Shown here one piece after another: positions 63,512 to 64,000 of a stretch of 64,000 nucleotides of DNA. Made by a program: the position numbers and the translations under genes. Positions within the stretch are counted from its first letter, which is position 1, and the number at the start of each line of letters is the position of its first letter. The DNA is taken from NCBI GenBank assembly GCA_943787725.1, contig CALSNM010000015.1:18102-82101 (forward strand), written 5' to 3'. The notes beneath the pieces were generated by a model, which did not search any database, was not told the origin of the DNA, and saw nothing but the letters and a program-made list of their open reading frames with translations. This DNA is from an uncultured Flavobacteriales bacterium (GTDB lineage: Bacteria > Bacteroidota > Bacteroidia > Flavobacteriales_D > Parvicellaceae).

Positions 63512-64000
63512 TTAATTAACTCCCTTAATCAGAATCTGTAATATATCCTGTGCTGCTTTGCTAATTTTTGTTCCAGGTCCAAAAACAGCTGCAACTCCAG
63601 CATCAAACAAAAATTGGTAGTCCTTCTGCGGAATTACACCACCAGCAATTACCATAATGTCTTCCCTGTTTAGTTTTTCTAACTCCGCTATTACTTGTGG
63701 AACAAGTGTTTTGTGTCCCGCGGCTAAGGAAGAAATTCCTAATAAATGCACATCATTTTCTACAGCTTGTTTCGCAGCTTCTTCTGGAGTCTGAAATAAA
63801 GGCCCAATATCAACATCGAATCCTATGTCTGCAAACGAAGTAGAAACAACTTTTGCGCCTCTATCGTGTCCATCTTGCCCCATCTTTGCAATCATAATAC
63901 GGGGCCTGCGGGCCTTCCAGATTTTCAAATTGATTGCTTAATTCAATCGCTTTTTTAAAGTCGTCATCTTCCATAGCTTCACCTGAGTATACACCTGATA
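63512..64000 (-). CDS. scpA: Methylmalonyl-CoA mutase large-subunit C-terminus, frameshifted, cut by window
   Basis: This is the B12-binding end of methylmalonyl-CoA mutase, which interconverts methylmalonyl-CoA and succinyl-Co[21 protein letters not shown] contains the DxHxxG motif whose His ligates cobalt; [35 protein letters not shown] and [14 protein letters not shown] follow. The frame opens only at 63928, but the next ~70 nt upstream encode the expected preceding segment ([23 protein letters not shown]) in another frame. One base fewer in the run 63910-63912 joins them as [11 protein letters not shown], the family sequence. The rest of the gene is outside the window. Confidence 0.85.

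Noticed and set aside
1..64000. tRNA, rRNA, CRISPR array, insertion sequence, phage or toxin-antitoxin defence system
   Set aside because: I looked for cloverleaf-like stretches, regular direct repeats, transposase and integrase motifs and saw none that hold up; a covariance-model scan would be the decisive test for small RNAs.

Overview
The window looks like chromosomal DNA from a low-GC member of the Bacteroidota, most likely the Flavobacteriales. The evidence is a type IX secretion (T9SS) sorting domain, a TonB-dependent receptor with a carboxypeptidase-regulatory-like N-terminus, a UpxY-type NusG paralogue at the head of a surface-glycan operon, KDO activation (KdsB), many exact TAnnTTTG -7 boxes, and frequent ATG/stop overlaps without clear Shine-Dalgarno sequences. 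I see no rRNA, tRNA, CRISPR array, intact insertion sequence or prophage.

Layout. 0-4.2 kb is housekeeping: rsmE, a TPR protein, a damaged BrkB/YihY-family gene, nadC and rlmH. 4.5-33.6 kb is one large surface-polysaccharide locus inserted between rlmH and rdgB. It opens with a winged-helix regulator and a UpxY-like antiterminator, then Wzm/Wzt ABC export, a pseudaminic-acid module (PseB, C, F, G, I), and tailoring genes (FAD oxidoreductase, methyltransferases, a GNAT-methyltransferase fusion, WbqC, a PIG-L deacetylase). After these come glycosyltransferases, a methyltransferase with a kinase-like tail, a nucleotidyltransferase/LegB-like dehydratase pair, a carbamoyltransferase and an asparagine-synthase-type amidotransferase. 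33.6-34.5 kb is a gene-poor stretch with repeat-like debris. 34.5-37.1 kb holds a Wzy-like membrane protein and one more glycosyltransferase.

37.3-64 kb is mostly core genome: rdgB, ddl, a PASTA protein, a T9SS cargo protein, an RluD-type pseudouridine synthase, an ABC-F ATPase, hrpB, an XRE-S24 regulator, a DUF962/Mpo1-like protein, a DinB protein, a papain-like lipoprotein, a SulP transporter, DUF72, a TonB receptor, cca, a Sua5/YrdC protein, purine nucleoside phosphorylase, kdsB and the end of a methylmalonyl-CoA mutase gene.

Working model for the glycan locus (inference): the two leader proteins switch on and extend transcription. The Pse enzymes make CMP-pseudaminic acid, and the tailoring enzymes change its N-acyl or O-methyl groups. 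The glycosyltransferases assemble the chain, the methyltransferase/kinase-like protein may cap it, and Wzt's C-terminal domain may read that cap before export.

Data quality matters here. At least four genes (nadC, brkB, hrpB, methylmalonyl-CoA mutase), and probably two more, carry single-base length changes in short homopolymers. Correcting each change restores a full family-length protein. This looks more like sequencing error than gene decay and should be checked before any gene is called broken.
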